DNA of 64,000 bases from Neurospora intermedia (GCA_037102815.1 BTPP01000001.1:645001-709000), one strand, 5' to 3'; counted from the first letter of the stretch, positions 30,789 through 45,034 are shown. The notes: generated by a model from the letters alone, not told the origin. Numbers and translations: made by a program.

Positions 30789-33700
30789 CTTGAGTGATGA
30801 TTCTGTGGTTGATTTGGTTTGGTGGAGTTGTGTTTGGTGACGATGCACAAACACAAAGGGATACCTTTGGGGGGGTTGAAAAAAAAGAAGGTGTCGAAAG
30901 AATCTAGTTCTCTCTAAACAGAATCACCAAACAAATAGTGATGGAGACTGGAGGGAGTGGTGGGCGGACTAAGAAGGAATCCGATCGAAAAAACACACAC
31001 TCTCTGGACAGACAGACAAAAAAACCGACCGTCGAGCACACAAGGGGAAGTGGAAAGGGAAAAAAGAGTGCAAGCAGAAGACGGGGACAGTCAAAGTCAA
31101 ATGTCGGGTTCGGTCGAAGGCAAAGAATGATTGGGGGTCCAGTACACGTTCTTGGCTTGCGATTTTGCTTGTACCCAACCAGGCCTGCCAGGGCAGAAGA
31201 GGTGGGGGGGCGATTGCACTGTCACTGCCAAAACTTCAAAGCGGCGGGGCGGGCGACAAGGACTCGAGCCTCCCTCCGTCCTTCACTCACAGTGGCTCTG
31301 CCAGGCGGGCAAACCCAGAGGACTTCAGTTGTGGTGGGGCTTTGAATTTTCACAAATTCTCTGATAACGATTTGCTGATACCGCCCGCCAAAAGCCATCT
31401 GATAAGGAAGCAGCCTTGGCAAGGGAAGTACCTCTACTCTAGAGGTAGCGGTCAGGCCACAAGGCAGCAACGGCTGGCTTATCGTTTGCTTATCGGTTGG
31501 TCAGCGCTCCAAACGATGATGCATTCGACAAACTTTGTGGGATCTTTTTTTTTGTTCATCTCTGGCCCGAGTGCTGGCTTGGCTAGACCCTCGAAAAGAA
31601 CAAACAATGGCAAAGATGAAAGACGATTCACTTTGCCGAATCTGCAGAAAATATCCATCCTATCCATCCTCACCGTCTTGCTCTGCCACATCCATTTGAC
31701 TTCGTTCATGCACACAATCCAGCAAACACTTTTCCCATCAGCGACTTGCACTTGTCGAATTGCTACACGTGTTGGGGCAGACGCTCGTTCTCGGTTGACG
31801 TCACAATCCACCCCCCACCGCTGCATGTGCCACTGTTTGCATCGCTTACCTCATCAACCCTTTGGGTGGCTGAACCGACCGTTGAGCTTTGGAGTTCGTT
31901 GCTCACAGCAGCACGTGGTTTGGCCATTTGCATTTAGTATCAGGTACAGTCATTGTGAATCACACAGAAAGATGTCAGCCCAAGTCATTTCCGTTCAGTG
32001 CCTCTCATCACCGACACTTTTGTAAATCATTGTATCGTCGATGAGACACCACGGGTGTTTTCATGGGACATGCTGGCCAGCCGCAGGGTTAGGGTTGGTG
32101 CCTTAGTGTGACGCTTGGCCAGAACGCAAAGCTGGACCCTAAGGCCTGAGCAGACCTCGACGCCTCGAGACTCAGACGCGTTGCCACACTGGAGGATTGT
32201 GAATTCGATTCTTCTGGTGCCCTTGCTTTTCCTCCTTTTTATCCCCGAAGGGCAGGGAGACCCTGAATTACCGTCTCGCATGCAATTTCAGGCGGGCCCG
32301 AGTCTTTGCGGTGCTTACGCCATCCGAAAAAGACCCACAATTCCCGCTCAGCCCGGTTCCGGGCCCAGCTCCGGCTCCGGTTCTAGCTCCAGCTCCGACT
32401 TCCATCGACCGAGATCCCAACCTGCCTTGCTAACCCAATCTGTAGCCAAAGAAAAAAAGAAAGAAAAAAAAAAAGTCCCTAGCGTCCTGCTGTATCGGGC
32501 CACCCGCTGAAACCAGAAACCAAATAGGTCACCTGGATCAGAACTGCGAGAGCCGAGAAGGTGATGTTAAGACCGTTCATGCCCCTGGGCATCTTACACA
32601 TGATGAACACTCACTCTTATTGAAGAATACTATAGCTACTACCTGTCCATGCTCCAGTTGAGCGTTTGGGTGGGAGATTCTGGTAACTACTGCGGAGAGA
32701 AGAACTATCAGGGTGGTGAGTTATACATACGTAAGGTATGCTTTCAGTCAAATTGGTTGATGGTTTTATCGTGATGGTGTTCATCCATGGCTTGAAACCT
32801 TCCCTCAAAACGGACCTGAAGTTATCATCCAGGTCTCTTTATCACACATTTCAACTTCCTGATACTAGAGACATCTCACTACGAAAGTACCCTTTTTCTC
32901 CCAATAGCAATGGTGGCTTGAGATGCGCACCTTCGAGTTAATGTTATTTTTCGACTTCCACACTTGCTTCATGCTGTCTTGGTCTTATGCTGACTGGCTT
33001 CATCTTCTTGCTTGCTTGAGGTTGCCTTGTCTTGCCCTGCCCTGCCGCTGCAATGTACATGCCTATCTAAAACCTGGCCTTACGTGCCTTGATCGGTGCG
33101 CTCTACACAACGTGGCCTTGACTTGCACAACGAACCTCAAGGTTGCCCCGTTCGCCGTATCAAGCGATCGATTCCGCTCGTCTCTTTTGTCCTGTCCGCT
33201 CTGTTGCCGTCCCCAGGGCCAGGCAGAACACACTGTTTAGACTAAACTGATACTTGTAGGTCACAGTTTCTAGGTACCGGTGTACGTGCAAATCGTCTCA
33301 GGAAATCCCGCGTGGGAGTCGTGGGTTCGTAGTTGACAAAGTGAAACATGCTGAACCAATTTCTCAGGTTATGTGATCTGATCTGGAACATCGCAGTCCT
33401 CGTGCTTGCACTGCAGTCGGTTTGGGTCTGCACTGCCGGCGGCCGGCAATTCCCGGCAGGCAATGATGTGTGCGCAATTTCATTGGTTATCATTGACCTG
33501 ATAAGGTACGTACCGCTGCGCACGTACCACTTTGTGAGCTCTGCTGGTACCTGTAGCGGCAAGCGGAAAAGAAGGCGACCATCGAATTTTGAATTCTGAT
33601 TGATTTTCTCGACCGGCGGGCGAACGTGAGCAGGGTAAGCCAGCCAACAACAGGGTAGGCGGCAGGGCGGTCTGCACGACATTCGAGAAAATCACACAAG

Positions 33701-35927
33701 TTTGTCAGCCGCTGCCCTAGCATTTTAACTAAACGATGTTTCCTTTTGCCTTCTCTGAAGGGATGGATATGTCAATTTAACGCTCGACAGAATGGAGGAA
33801 ACTGTGTCGGAAACAAGGAGGTGAATGGCAAAATGGGTCGTAGTGCGAGGTTGGAAACAACATGGGCGATGTGGCCTCGGGCTTTTTCTCCAGGCCCCAG
33901 AATCATTCAAGTCCCGTCGCAGGGGTACGTACCGTACCGCCCGCCCCAGCCGGCCGCGTTCCGCGCGTGCACCCCGTCCGTTCTTTTCGATCGCGCCAAG
34001 GCTGGAGATTTTTCGAAGAAGCATGATGGAAAAATTCTGGTAAAAAAAATCGACATTGGAGTTGGTGACGCCAAAATATCGAATTCTGCTCTACAGTCAT
34101 ATCATGGTCAAGGGGGGTGGATCTTCATGTAAGGAAAAGATAAGGTTGGCAAGTTTTGATGGTTGGGCGTTGACTGTGTCTTTTTATTTCGCGGGCTGGC
34201 ATCGCACTTTCGGCAGTTCTCGTCCACAACAATGGAGTGGTTCAGATGAGAAAATCGTGCCTTGGCTTGGCGTTGTTTTTCAGCTATGACTCTGGCCGGA
34301 CACAGCCCGAGCGACCGGTAGATGAAACATCATGTGCGTTCAGCTTTGTATTATCACCATATCGATGACAAAGTAAGAATATTGAAATATGAAATACCAT
34401 GGCTTCGCTGCGTAGAAGAGGGCAAAGTGACAATGCCAAAATGTTCACAGCAACATGGTGATGATGTTCAAAGCATCATCCCGTGATGGTTCTGTCCAAC
34501 TCAAGCCTCGGGTAACAGGCGGACAGGCTAAGAAACAGACGCGGGCCCAACAGGACAGGGACCAAGTCGGTGGGTCTAGCGCGGTGGGCTGACGTCTTTC
34601 GCGGAGCGCAGAGTTGCAGGGCACAGGGCAGTAGGGCACAGGGCAGGTGCGTGCAGCGGGTCGTGGAGGTACAGGGCCAATCAGAAGCCGGGAAATGGAT
34701 CTGCTGCAACGGGAATGGGATGCATCCAATGTGGTGCTGGACTGGGGTGGGCAGACTGGGCCTCTTCCCCCCCCCCCCCCAGTGATGGATGGATCGCTCA
34801 TCCTTCACGAGCGAGAGGCAACTGGAAGACCAGCAGCGCGGCCTTACGAAAGGGGCACGTCTCCGGTGAGAGAGAGAGAGGGAGAGAGAAAGTGTGAAGA
34901 GTCTGCATTTCCACAGACACGCACACAACGCAGATAGGCCCCCCCCCAAAAAAAGAGAACAAGTACCTGTAGATGTGGCCATCGGCCGGAATAGAACGGA
35001 CCAGCCGGGCAACCATCATGGTCAAGGCTGTCAACAACAACTGACCATCGCGAAGTACCTCTTGCCATTCCGCGCTATCACCACGACTCCCAACACCATC
35101 ACACCGTTCCTGGCCGAGTCTCCATCGGCCATTTCTCCTCTTCCGTGCTGTGTCATCTCAACCACCCTACAATCTGGCTTCCATCCAGACTCGCTCCCCC
35201 CGTCATCCGACGATCCCACATCACCACCAACAACACAACCACCACCCCCACAGCGATTACTTGCTGCCCATCAAGAGCAGCCACCATCTAGTGTAGTGTC
35301 TCAGCTGTCATTGCGACTTTTGGACGATTGCTCCCAGTCTTTCCCGTGACGACTGCAGTTAGTGCCTAGCGACAACTGCGTTGCGACAGCTTTAGTTTCC
35401 GAATAGCTTCTGCCCCTCCAGCTTGTCATCTGGGGTTGCCGCCATTCTGTCCGATCCGCAAGTCGCGACAACAACCCCTTGTAGCAGCCAAACCACCACC
35501 ACCGCCACCCGACCGATCAGTCGCAACGGCCAAGACAAAGTCATTGATTCCGACCCCGAATCGACCGAATCTCAGAGCAACGCAGTCGAGAAGCATCAAA
35601 ACAGACCTCCACAAATGCACTAGAGCATAACGGAGCAAGCTCGCCGGTCTTCGTTGCGCCGCGCCCACTTTGTTTGGATCGCGCCCAAGTACAAGCAAGG
35701 CAGTGGAAACAGGGACTCGCCGGCAATCGCCTCGTCCGATGGGATACCGATAACACGTAGAGATTAGGTATACAGGCAAGCTAGAGACGGAGACAGAGAC
35801 AGAGACAGAGACAGAAAAAAGAACGAGACCTTGTTGTATTGACATTATACTTTGTACGTCTGGACTGGAAATTGAGGGGGGAACCGGTACACGGTAGACA
35901 CCAGACACCAGACAGACAGCAGCCGGC
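30789..35927. other. long intergenic region between ARB1 and INO80
   Basis: About 5 kb without a gene I can support. It contains the divergent promoters of ARB1 and INO80, a TTAGGG-like pair (32085-32098), a C run (about 34767-34781), a GA-rich tract (34867-34892) and a GAGACA repeat (35786-35815) close to the INO80 start. Open frames of 80-180 codons here lack ATG starts or are compositionally biased, and I leave them out. Confidence 0.5.
32085..32098. other. short interstitial telomere-like repeat
   Basis: AGGGTTAGGGTTGG: two units of the TTAGGG type used at Neurospora telomeres. A shorter one, GGGTTAGGGT, lies at 15104-15113 just before the hydrolase frame. Both may be chance or promoter teloboxes. 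Confidence 0.4.
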
Positions 35928-38900
35928 ATGGACCACTTCTCGACAGTGCTGCAGCGACCTCCTCATTTTGACGAGGATGGAACAGAAGGGAGAGGAGATC
36001 GAGGAAACGGCGCCGGTCCAGGTCCAGCACCACCACCACCACCACGCGGAGGTCTGCGCGACATTCTCAACCCAGTGAGCAGCAACAGCGCCGTACAATC
36101 CCAAGCAGCAGCACCACCACCACCAGCAGCGTCATCATCGCTCCATGGATTTGGAGCATCAGTGCCGCCGACCTCCTCGACAAATTCTATGCGCGCGACG
36201 CCGCACAGCTCGTCCTCGTTCAATTTACGATCGCCGACGCGGGAACCGTCGGAATACCGCCATCCACTTTCCTCTCTGGCGACTCCAGCACACGCTGCTG
36301 CACCACCACATCCAGCACCTTTTGCGGTCTCGCCTCCCACGTCCATTACCAACGCCAACAACCACAACAACAACAACAACAACAACGCGCTAGGTGCCGC
36401 CGGCAGTCTGAGCAGTCAACCACCACCACCACCACCACCACTCACGGGTCCGCGCTCAATTCTTAATCCTCCAACACCAAGCCAACAACATCAACAACAA
36501 CAACACCACCATCCCAATCCCTTTGTTGCAGCATCCGCACCCTCGCTGCCGCCGCCACCGTCTTCGTCCTCGTTGCAAGCCCCACCCGCCATTACACCCA
36601 TCGCCGGCCTATCAGCTCCGGCCCCGGCATCGAGTTCGCTACCTCTGTCAGCAGGAGGCATTGGAAACTCCATCACGGTCTCGTCCAGCTCCCAACCGCC
36701 AGCCCGAGCATCGCAGCTGCACGCGCCGTCGGCCTACTATTCGCCGGCCGAATCGTTCCGCGATCGAGATTCGTCAGTACGCGAAAAATCATCGACGGGC
36801 GGCAGCTTTTACGACCCAACCGCCGAGGCCAGCAACAGCATTAGTGGCTCGAGTCCACGAAAAGTTCGAGATCGCGACCGTGATCACCGGGGTACAACAA
36901 GGGAATCACAGCGCCGCAAGGTGTCGGGCCATTCCGACACGGGCTCCTCCTGGCGAAACGCGACCCAGACTCCCGCTTCGGGCGCGGCCAGCAACAAGGT
37001 AAGCCAAGATCCATCCATCCATTCACTACGGCAAATGGAATCCACCGAATCAGCACACTAGCAATCACCACCACAAGCCTCAAAAGTCCCGTCATTGAAC
37101 CACCAAACCACCACACTGCAATACGCACACAACACAACACACACCTGCCTGAGTCGAGTGGCCATGACAAACTTTCTGGTCCCAACACCACAACCCCGTC
37201 ACGTCGTCCTTCATTCACCGCCCGCCATTCCCGTTCCCTTTCCTTTCTTTCAACACCACCATCCACACATCACCAACTTCATCCCTCCCCTTAATATCGT
37301 AATTACGTTCACCCCTTCACCCGCCCTGCCCCCAAGGTTCTCAATGCAGTAGTGACCAAACACAAGTCAATCCTGCATAACCTTGGCCACTGGGTGATGG
37401 TCCAAAATTTACAAAAGTGCACGCTGCCACCACCACAACAACAACCACCACCGATTAATACTACTCTCCTTCCGCTGCACACATCCCTTGCCAAGCACTG
37501 CTGGCATGTTCAATCGTTCCACATTCACTGACCAAACCCTTGCCTTCCTGCAATCATTAGACCCGCGATCCGTACAACTATTCCCCGTCCTCGGCCGATT
37601 ATTATAACACCAGGAAAAAGGAAAACTACCCGGTCGATAATACGACGTCTTCGTCGATTGCAGCTCCGTCCAACTTTACTGTCGCGACGCGTAGTCCTGT
37701 AGCCGCGCTTTCCCATCCGGCGTCCATAGCTGCACCAGCTAGTGTCGGCAGTCTCACCGGATCCATCAGCCCCAGGCTTTCACTCAGACCACCAAGCATG
37801 GCCTCTCCCACAATACGAAGCGCTGTCTTAGCTAATCCCACAAACGGCACAACTTCCACTGCACTACCGGCCCTAGGCAGGAACGATTCGCCACCTTCCA
37901 AGATGTCTTCCGCTACATCAACCGTAAGCTCTTTCGCTCTTCGTCCCCATGTACCAATCGGCAATGTCCATCCTCCCTCCCTTTGTCCTCCCCCTTCTTT
38001 CACGTAATCCTGTCGCTAACAGAAATTGTTGCTTCTAGAACTCTAGCCGTGCCGCTGGTGTCATGTCCTTTTCCAATATTCTCTCGAGCTCCGAGCCCGT
38101 TCCCAGACCCCGTGCGACTTCACCCAACAACATGGATGACGACGACGACGTCCCCATGAAGGTCGAGCGCGCCGACTCATCCGAGAAGGTCGTCAAGGAG
38201 AAGAAGGAGAGGAAACCGCGTCAGCCCAAGCAACCACGCATTTCGGACATCAGGCACTCTGAGTCTACTTCCAAGGGGCGACGAGGGTCGACCAAGCAAG
38301 AGAGTCCGCTGCCCAATATTCGCATTCCGGCCAAGAGAATGGCCAACGGTGCTCCCAAGCAACAAAAAACATTCTCGGCGGAGAATGAGGAGAAGATCAG
38401 GAAAGCGATGGATCGAATCGAAACACGAGAGCTTCCCCACGAGGACGAGTTCGAGGAGGAGTTGCGCTTGTGGAGGGAGCGACGCGAGTACAAGAGGCAA
38501 CAGATGAACCAACGCGACCTTCGCCAGCGCCGACAGAGGAGAGCCGACTACACCGAAGTCGAAGCCCAGAAGCTCAAGCTGCATGCCGACTTCGGCAAGC
38601 GTCGATATGATGACCTTCATTACGATGATGCGTTGCAGGAGGTTCGGGAGCGCGAGCTCTTTGCCGAAAAGGAGCGCAAGAAGGACATGCAGCGCAAGAG
38701 GCGGCGCGAGAAGTCCATGGCCACTACCATGGAGGCAAAGGCAGCCGCCTTGGCCAGGGCCTCCGCAGCGCAGGATGAAGCCGAAAGACAGAAGTACATG
38801 CGCGAAGCAGAACGGGCGAACAAGAAGGTTCAACAGACTCGCCTCATTTTGCAGAAGGGCATCAAGGGCCCGTCGCGGAACACCGGTCCCATCGAGCCGA

Positions 38901-41900
38901 ACCTGGAAGGCGGTACTATGGCTACGTTCCAGGCCGAGAACATGGAGCCTGGTAAGACGAAGGGTAAGGGTCGTGCCGGCGCGAGACCCAAGAAATCCAA
39001 GGAGCAGAAGCAAGCCGAGAAGGATGCCGCCGAAGCTGCCCAAGCCGCTCTTGATGCCGGTCTCGAGCTGCCGCCCAAGGAAGAAACCAACAAGATCCGC
39101 ATCAAGCTCACCAAGACTAAGGCGCCCAAGGAGGCTGATGTGGACAAGGATCAGGAGAACAAGGAGCCTCAAGAGCCGAAGGAGCCTAAGGAGCCCAAAG
39201 AGAAGGTGGTGAAGGAAAAGGTTGTGGAGGAACCCAAGGACCCGTTGGAACTCAAGTTCCAGTCCAAGGGCTTCAACCAGATCTATGACCAGATTTGGCG
39301 CGATCTTGCTAGGAAGGACGTCAACAAGGTGTTCAGATTGGCGATCGATTCGTATTCTACCAAGTCCTCCAACCTCAAGAAGACTGCCATCCTCGCGTCC
39401 AAAGAGGCCAAGAGATGGCAACTCCGTACCAACAAGGGCACCAAGGATTTGCAGGCTCGCGCCAAGCGTGTCATGCGTGACATGATGGGCTTCTGGAAGC
39501 GCAACGAGCGTGAAGAGCGTGATCTCCGAAAGGCAGCTGAAAAGCAAGAGCTGGAGAACGCTCGCAAGGAGGAAGCAGACCGCGAAGCCGCTCGCCAAAA
39601 GAGGAAGCTCAACTTCCTCATCTCGCAGACCGAACTCTACTCCCATTTCATTGGCAAGAAGATCAAGACCAACGAGGTGGAGCGCAGCACGGATCACCCC
39701 GATGAGATCGCGGCTGAGAAGGACAAGATCCCGGAGAACGAGATGGACATCGAGGTGCCTACTGGCCCCATTGGCGCCAAGGTCACCAACTTTGAGAATC
39801 TGGACTTTGACGCCGAAGATGAATCGACGCTGCGGGCTGCTGCCATGGCGAATGCGCAGAATGCTATTGCCGAGGCCCAGAAGAAGGCTAGGGAGTTCAA
39901 CAAGGAAGAGTCCAAGCTTGACGAGGATGGAGAGATGAACTTCCAGAACCCAACCATGATGGGCGACGTCGAAATCGAGCAGCCCAAGCTTCTCAACTGC
40001 CAGCTCAAGGAGTACCAGCTCAAGGGTCTCAACTGGCTCGTCAACCTGTACGAGCAAGGCATCAACGGTATCCTGGCCGACGAAATGGGTCTAGGAAAGA
40101 CGGTGCAGTCCATTTCCGTTATGGCCTACCTTGCCGAGAAGTACGATATCTGGGGTCCCTTCCTGGTTGTTGCGCCTGCATCGACCCTGCACAACTGGCA
40201 GCAAGAAATCACAAAGTTCGTCCCCCAGTTCAAGGTGCTCCCTTACTGGGGTACTGCAGGCGACCGTAAGGTGCTGCGTAAGTTCTGGGATCGCAAGCAC
40301 ACAACCTACAAGAAGGACGCCCCCTTCCATGTCATGATTACCTCATACCAACTTGTCGTCTCTGATGTTGCGTACTTCCAGAAGATGAAGTGGCAGTACA
40401 TGATCCTGGATGAAGCCCAGGCCATCAAGAGTTCACAGAGTTCGCGTTGGAAGTGCCTGTTGGGCTTCCACTGCCGTAACCGTCTCCTGTTGACGGGTAC
40501 GCCTATCCAGAACAACATGCAGGAACTCTGGGCCCTGCTGCATTTCATCATGCCGTCACTGTTCGATTCTCACGACGAGTTTAGTGAATGGTTCTCCAAG
40601 GACATTGAGTCTCATGCTCAGAGTAATACCAAGCTCAACGAGGACCAGCTGAAGCGTCTGCACATGATCCTCAAACCCTTTATGCTGCGTCGTGTCAAGA
40701 AGCATGTCCAAAAGGAACTCGGCGACAAGATCGAGATGGACGTTTTCTGCGATCTCACATATAGACAGCGCGCCATGTACGCCAATTTGCGCAATCAAAT
40801 CAGCATCATGGACCTCATCGAGAAGGCGACACTGGGCGACGACGATTCTGCTAGTCTCATGAATCTCGTCATGCAGTTCCGTAAGGTGTGCAACCACCCT
40901 GACCTCTTTGAGCGGGCGGATACCGCTTCGCCATACTCGTTCGGCTACTTTGCCGAGACAGCCTCGTTCATCCGTGAGGGTAGCCAAGTTACCGTCGGTT
41001 ACTCTACGCGCAGCTTGATCCAGTATGAGCTACCTAAACTGCTCTGGCGCGACGGAGGACGGCTGTACAAGGCTGGTGAAGACAACCAGGTCGCTGGGTG
41101 GCGGAACCAGTGGCTCAACGAGAAGTTCAACATCTGGACTCCGGAGCATATCCGTGAGAGCCTAGCCGGGACTGACAACTTCTCATGGTTGCGCTTTGCT
41201 GACACGAGCTATGAGGAGGCCTACCAGGCTAGTCACAAGGATCTCTTTGCTCGGGCTGTCGAGATGTCCACCAAGAAGAACCGGCTTGCGAAGATCAAGA
41301 TCGCTTACGATGAGCCGGAGGACTTGAACTTTACGCCGGCGCATGCCCTCTTCCACATCAGGGAACGTGAGGATCTGAAGCCTTTGGCTGAGATCACTGA
41401 GCAAGGCATTTTGAGCAGTTTGATGAATGTCTCCCGGAATGCATTCTCCGAGACTGGCCTCGGTCGTCTCGAGCAGGCTGCGGCCCCCAAGGCCTCGGCT
41501 CCTCCTATCGAGGTGGTCTGCGACAGCCGTAGCGCAGTGGTTGAGCGGGAGAACATCATGTTCAACGCTCCCATGCGCAAGGTCCTCTTTGGACCTACCC
41601 TGGCCGAGGAGAAGGCGCTCGTCGTACAAAAGGTGCCGCCATCACGCTACCCACCTCCAGCGTTGCTCCCTGCACCAGACAAGGAGAAGCAGAAGTTCAC
41701 CAACATCACCGTCCCGTCGATGCGCCGCTTTGTCACCGACTCGGGCAAGCTCGCCAAGCTCGACGAGCTCTTACGCGAGCTAAAGGAGAACGGCCACCGT
41801 GTCCTCCTCTACTTCCAAATGACGCGCATGATCGATCTGATGGAGGAGTACCTCACCTACCGCAACTACAAGTACTGCCGACTCGACGGTTCGACCAAGC

Positions 41901-42712
41901 TCGAAGACCGTCGCGACACCGTTGCCGACTTCCAGACCCGCCCCGAGATCTTCATCTTCCTGCTGTCTACTCGTGCCGGTGGTCTGGGCATCAACCTTAC
42001 CTCTGCCGACACCGTCATCTTCTACGACTCGGATTGGAACCCGACCATTGATTCGCAAGCCATGGATCGCGCCCATCGTCTGGGTCAGACCAAGCAGGTT
42101 ACTGTCTACCGTCTCATCACCAGGGGCACGATCGAGGAACGCATCCGCAAGCGTGCCATGCAAAAGGAGGAAGTCCAGCGCGTGGTTATCACGGGCGGCT
42201 CTTCGGCTGCTGGTGGCGGCGTGGACTTCTCTGGTCGTCGTGCGCCTGAGAACAGGAACCGCGATATCGCCATGTGGCTGGCGGATGACGAACAGGCGGA
42301 GATGATTGAGAAGAGGGAGCGCGAGCTGTTGGAGAGTGGAGAGTTGGACAAGTTGCAGAAGAAGAGTAGGGGAGGTAACAAGAGGAAGAGGGGAGGTGCT
42401 GGGGGAGAAGGGAAGGAGGTTAGTTTGGATGAGATGTATCATGAGGGTAAGTCTTTCTTCGTCCATGACTGTAACCATATGGATGAAATGGCGCTAACGG
42501 AAATGATTACAGGTGAGGGCAACTTTGATGATGGAGGGAATAATATCAAGGGTAGTGGAACAGCTACGCCTAATGGTGCTGCCGGTGGTGAAGGAGGTGA
42601 TGGAAAGGGAGCAGCGGGAGGAGCGGCGAAGAAGAGGAAGACGGGTGGAAGCAAAAAGGCCAAGACGACCAAGCAGAGATTGGCTATTGCTGATGGGGAG
42701 ATTGATATCTGA
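35928..42712 (+). CDS. ino80: INO80 chromatin-remodelling ATPase, 2013 aa
   Basis: Catalytic subunit of the INO80 complex, which slides nucleosomes and edits H2A.Z in transcription and DNA repair (nucleus). The exons are 35928-36998, 37561-37923, 38039-42446 and 42513-42712 (6042 nt). All donors are GTAAGY, with GCTAAC branches in introns 2 and 3. The N-terminal ~480 residues are disordered: Pro, Ser, Asn, Gln and His runs. The HSA region starts near residue 890 ([19 protein letters not shown]). The Snf2 ATPase has Walker A DEMGLGKT (about 1160-1167), motif II DEAQ (about 1269) and TGTPIQN. The INO80-type insertion comes next, then the C-terminal helicase lobe ([18 protein letters not shown], about 1730; motif [10 protein letters not shown]). 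The C-terminus is basic ([17 protein letters not shown]). Intron 1 is long (562 nt). The last intron (66 nt) has no stop and keeps frame, so its retention would add 22 residues. As I remember it, the protein matches the Neurospora INO80 over most of its length. Confidence 0.97.
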
Positions 42713-44842
42713 TCCTGATGTTCGTCTCCTGGAAGCCTCCTCAAGGGAACATATGAAGAGCATGATATCGCAGCGCTGAATTCGTGAAGGAGGAGGAGGA
42801 GGAAATTGCTTTCTTTGCATTGTTTTCCTTTTGTAGTACTAGATGGTGAATGGGTGGGTGGGTTTGAGCTGAGCATTTGCTACATTCGTCAACTTGCATG
42901 TTCATTTCATGGATTCAAAGACCATTTTGACCTATCGGATAGATAGGGTCGGACGGACGGAAAACGGAAAGGCAGCCACAACTGAAGTAGGAGAAAGAAG
43001 TACTAAAGTGTTCGAAAACCTTTTACATTGCGAATGTAATAAACTTGGACGGGCGGACGGACGGCTTATCTACCTAGAAAAGATGTATGGATGTCAGCAT
43101 AAGCAGCACACGAGTTACAGGTAGACTTACTTACATCCAGGTATATCACATTATACTACACATGCTACGAATTATGGACAATTGCCTGAGAATGGGGAAA
43201 AAGTGCCGGTTGCTATTGCAAGATGCTGCGTTGAGCGAGGAGGTGCCCTGGGGGTGGTTGAGGGAGATGATTAATGGCCGAGACATGCCCGGCTGCCCGT
43301 CTGTCCGGCTCTGGAAGACGGAAGACGGAAATCAGGACAACCCGGCGGAGACTGGAGGCAGGTGTTTCAACGCGAGGGATGGATGTGTGTCCATTACCAA
43401 GGGAGCTATCTATCACTCTTGTGTCTATCTATGATGCACTTCCTCCTTTGCATCCCAAATTGCCCGGGATACTTCTTCTTAAGTCTCATGGGTGGTGATG
43501 CCTGGTTTCCATTTTGCCGTGGGCTTCAACTGTCGAACGTCCGTCGATTGCGATGCGATTTGCGATGCAATATGCGCCCGTCGGTCGATAGGTACTCCTA
43601 GGTGTCTATGTAGGTATCTATCCAAGTTGGTTGGTTATTAATGTAGAATGCGAGCGAGCGAGCGAGCAGGCGTTCAGGTTTTTGTTAGTACCTAGGTACC
43701 TTAGTACAGCTAGGTGTTGCTATAACACTTTTATCAAAGGGACAAAGGAAGGGTCTGGGAGCCCCAGAGGATCATTGGCGCTAACCTACCTACCTACCTA
43801 TCGTTGTACACTAAGAAAAGCTGGTAATTACCTAGCTCCAAGGAGATGAAGCTTCTTGGATTACTTCTTGCAGTTAGTTTGGGTACGATCTGGATGCTCT
43901 CATAAGGTTCAAAGAGGTAAAATGTTGAAGGTAGGTTGTCCGGCTTTGTTAGTGTTCTTTTCCAGTTGGCGTGGTCGGACAATGTTCCTGGTTGACGAGT
44001 GGAAGGCAAATGGACAATGGGGAAAGTGGGGCCACCTAGGCCAGGGATACTACAGTGGGCGCTCAATGAGCGCTGTTAGTGCCTTGAAAATGCCCTGTAA
44101 GTTTGCATGTGCTATGAAATGAAAACGGCCCTTCGCCGACGGGGGTTACATCAAAAAGGCACCATACCTCGACGATATTCTATGTGTCTCAAAAATTGCC
44201 GGTACCTTCAGGTACGTCTGCTGTCTTTTTTTCCATATTCTCCTGCAATCATTGCTAGCGGTGTTCTTACTCTTCCCACCTAGAAGTCGAAGTGTGTAGG
44301 TAGGTAAGGAGAATGGCGCTCTCCGGCTGTCGGCATGCTTCAATGCCCCTGTCCATGGCCGCTTCCTGCTTTGTGCATGAGCCTCCCCAGGCACTTCTGG
44401 TTTCCATGCTTCCTCTCCTTCCCACCCCTCCATCGATGACAAGCAGAGCCTCATCAACGACATACCACGCTTGTGTGGACCAAATCCAAATCGAAAGAAT
44501 CCTTCCTCGCAGTTGGCCCTTACTTTTGATGTCTTGTACAGTCAGTATATGAACAAGCAGAAAAGACAAGCAAGTATTGATGGCCGTCCTCGAACCTTGA
44601 TAATGCCCTTGCGCGGCCGGCCGAATACCCAAATGCCAAATGTCCGGGCCGTCATGGACGGTGCTCTGCCTAACACAACACCGCCACCACCACGAGCTCG
44701 AACCCAACGGTCCAACAGAAGCAGCTACAATACCTACCTTGGTTTCAGGCGCGATATTTCTCTTGGACAGCGACTTGCACCATGAGAGTCAAGTCTGAAT
44801 TCCGGTGATGTTGTCGCTCGATATAGACCAGGCCGGGCAGGT
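42713..44842. other. intergenic with weak minus-strand coding signal
   Basis: The 3' flank of INO80, then GTAC/AGGTA-rich DNA. At 44146-44785 two overlapping minus-strand frames look partly protein-like (EGWEGEEAWKPEVPGEAHA in one, SFLLVHILTVQDIKSKGQLR in the other), but I could not build a model. Confidence 0.35.
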
Positions 44843-45034
44843 CTAAAATGTTTTCGGTCTCAACGGGCTGGTTTCCAAGAGCAGCGCTGCGGGTGTCGCT
44901 AACATTTCCACTACAGATCCTCCGAAGTTCCAAACACCCTCACCAATGCACCATATCAAGCCGTAGAAACCGAAACAACTAGCAAATGTATAGGTAAACT
45001 CGGTCACTTCCTTCCACGTCGTATCTTCGTTCAT
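44843..45034 (-). CDS. small possible membrane protein, 63 aa
   Basis: An ATG frame beginning MNEDTTWKEVTEFTYTF with one hydrophobic segment (CFGFYGLIWCIGEGVWNFGG) and a short tail. A 57-nt in-frame intron (GTGAGG...CCCGCAG) is possible inside it. A second frame continues downstream to 44745. The frame is short and the family unknown. Confidence 0.25.
   Translation of the reverse strand: MNEDTTWKEVTEFTYTFASCFGFYGLIWCIGEGVWNFGGSVVEMLATPAALLLETSPLRPKTF

Noticed and set aside
32115-32510. 131-codon frame with a hydrophobic segment
   Set aside because: No ATG at its start; Ser/Gly and Lys runs only, with no splice model.
34476-35012. 178-codon minus-strand frame upstream of INO80
   Set aside because: Built on GA-rich and poly(C) simple sequence; no coding features beyond openness.
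38177-40057. 626-codon minus-strand frame
   Set aside because: Antisense shadow of the INO80 coding exon; hydrophobic Leu-rich composition comes from complementing Glu/Lys codons.
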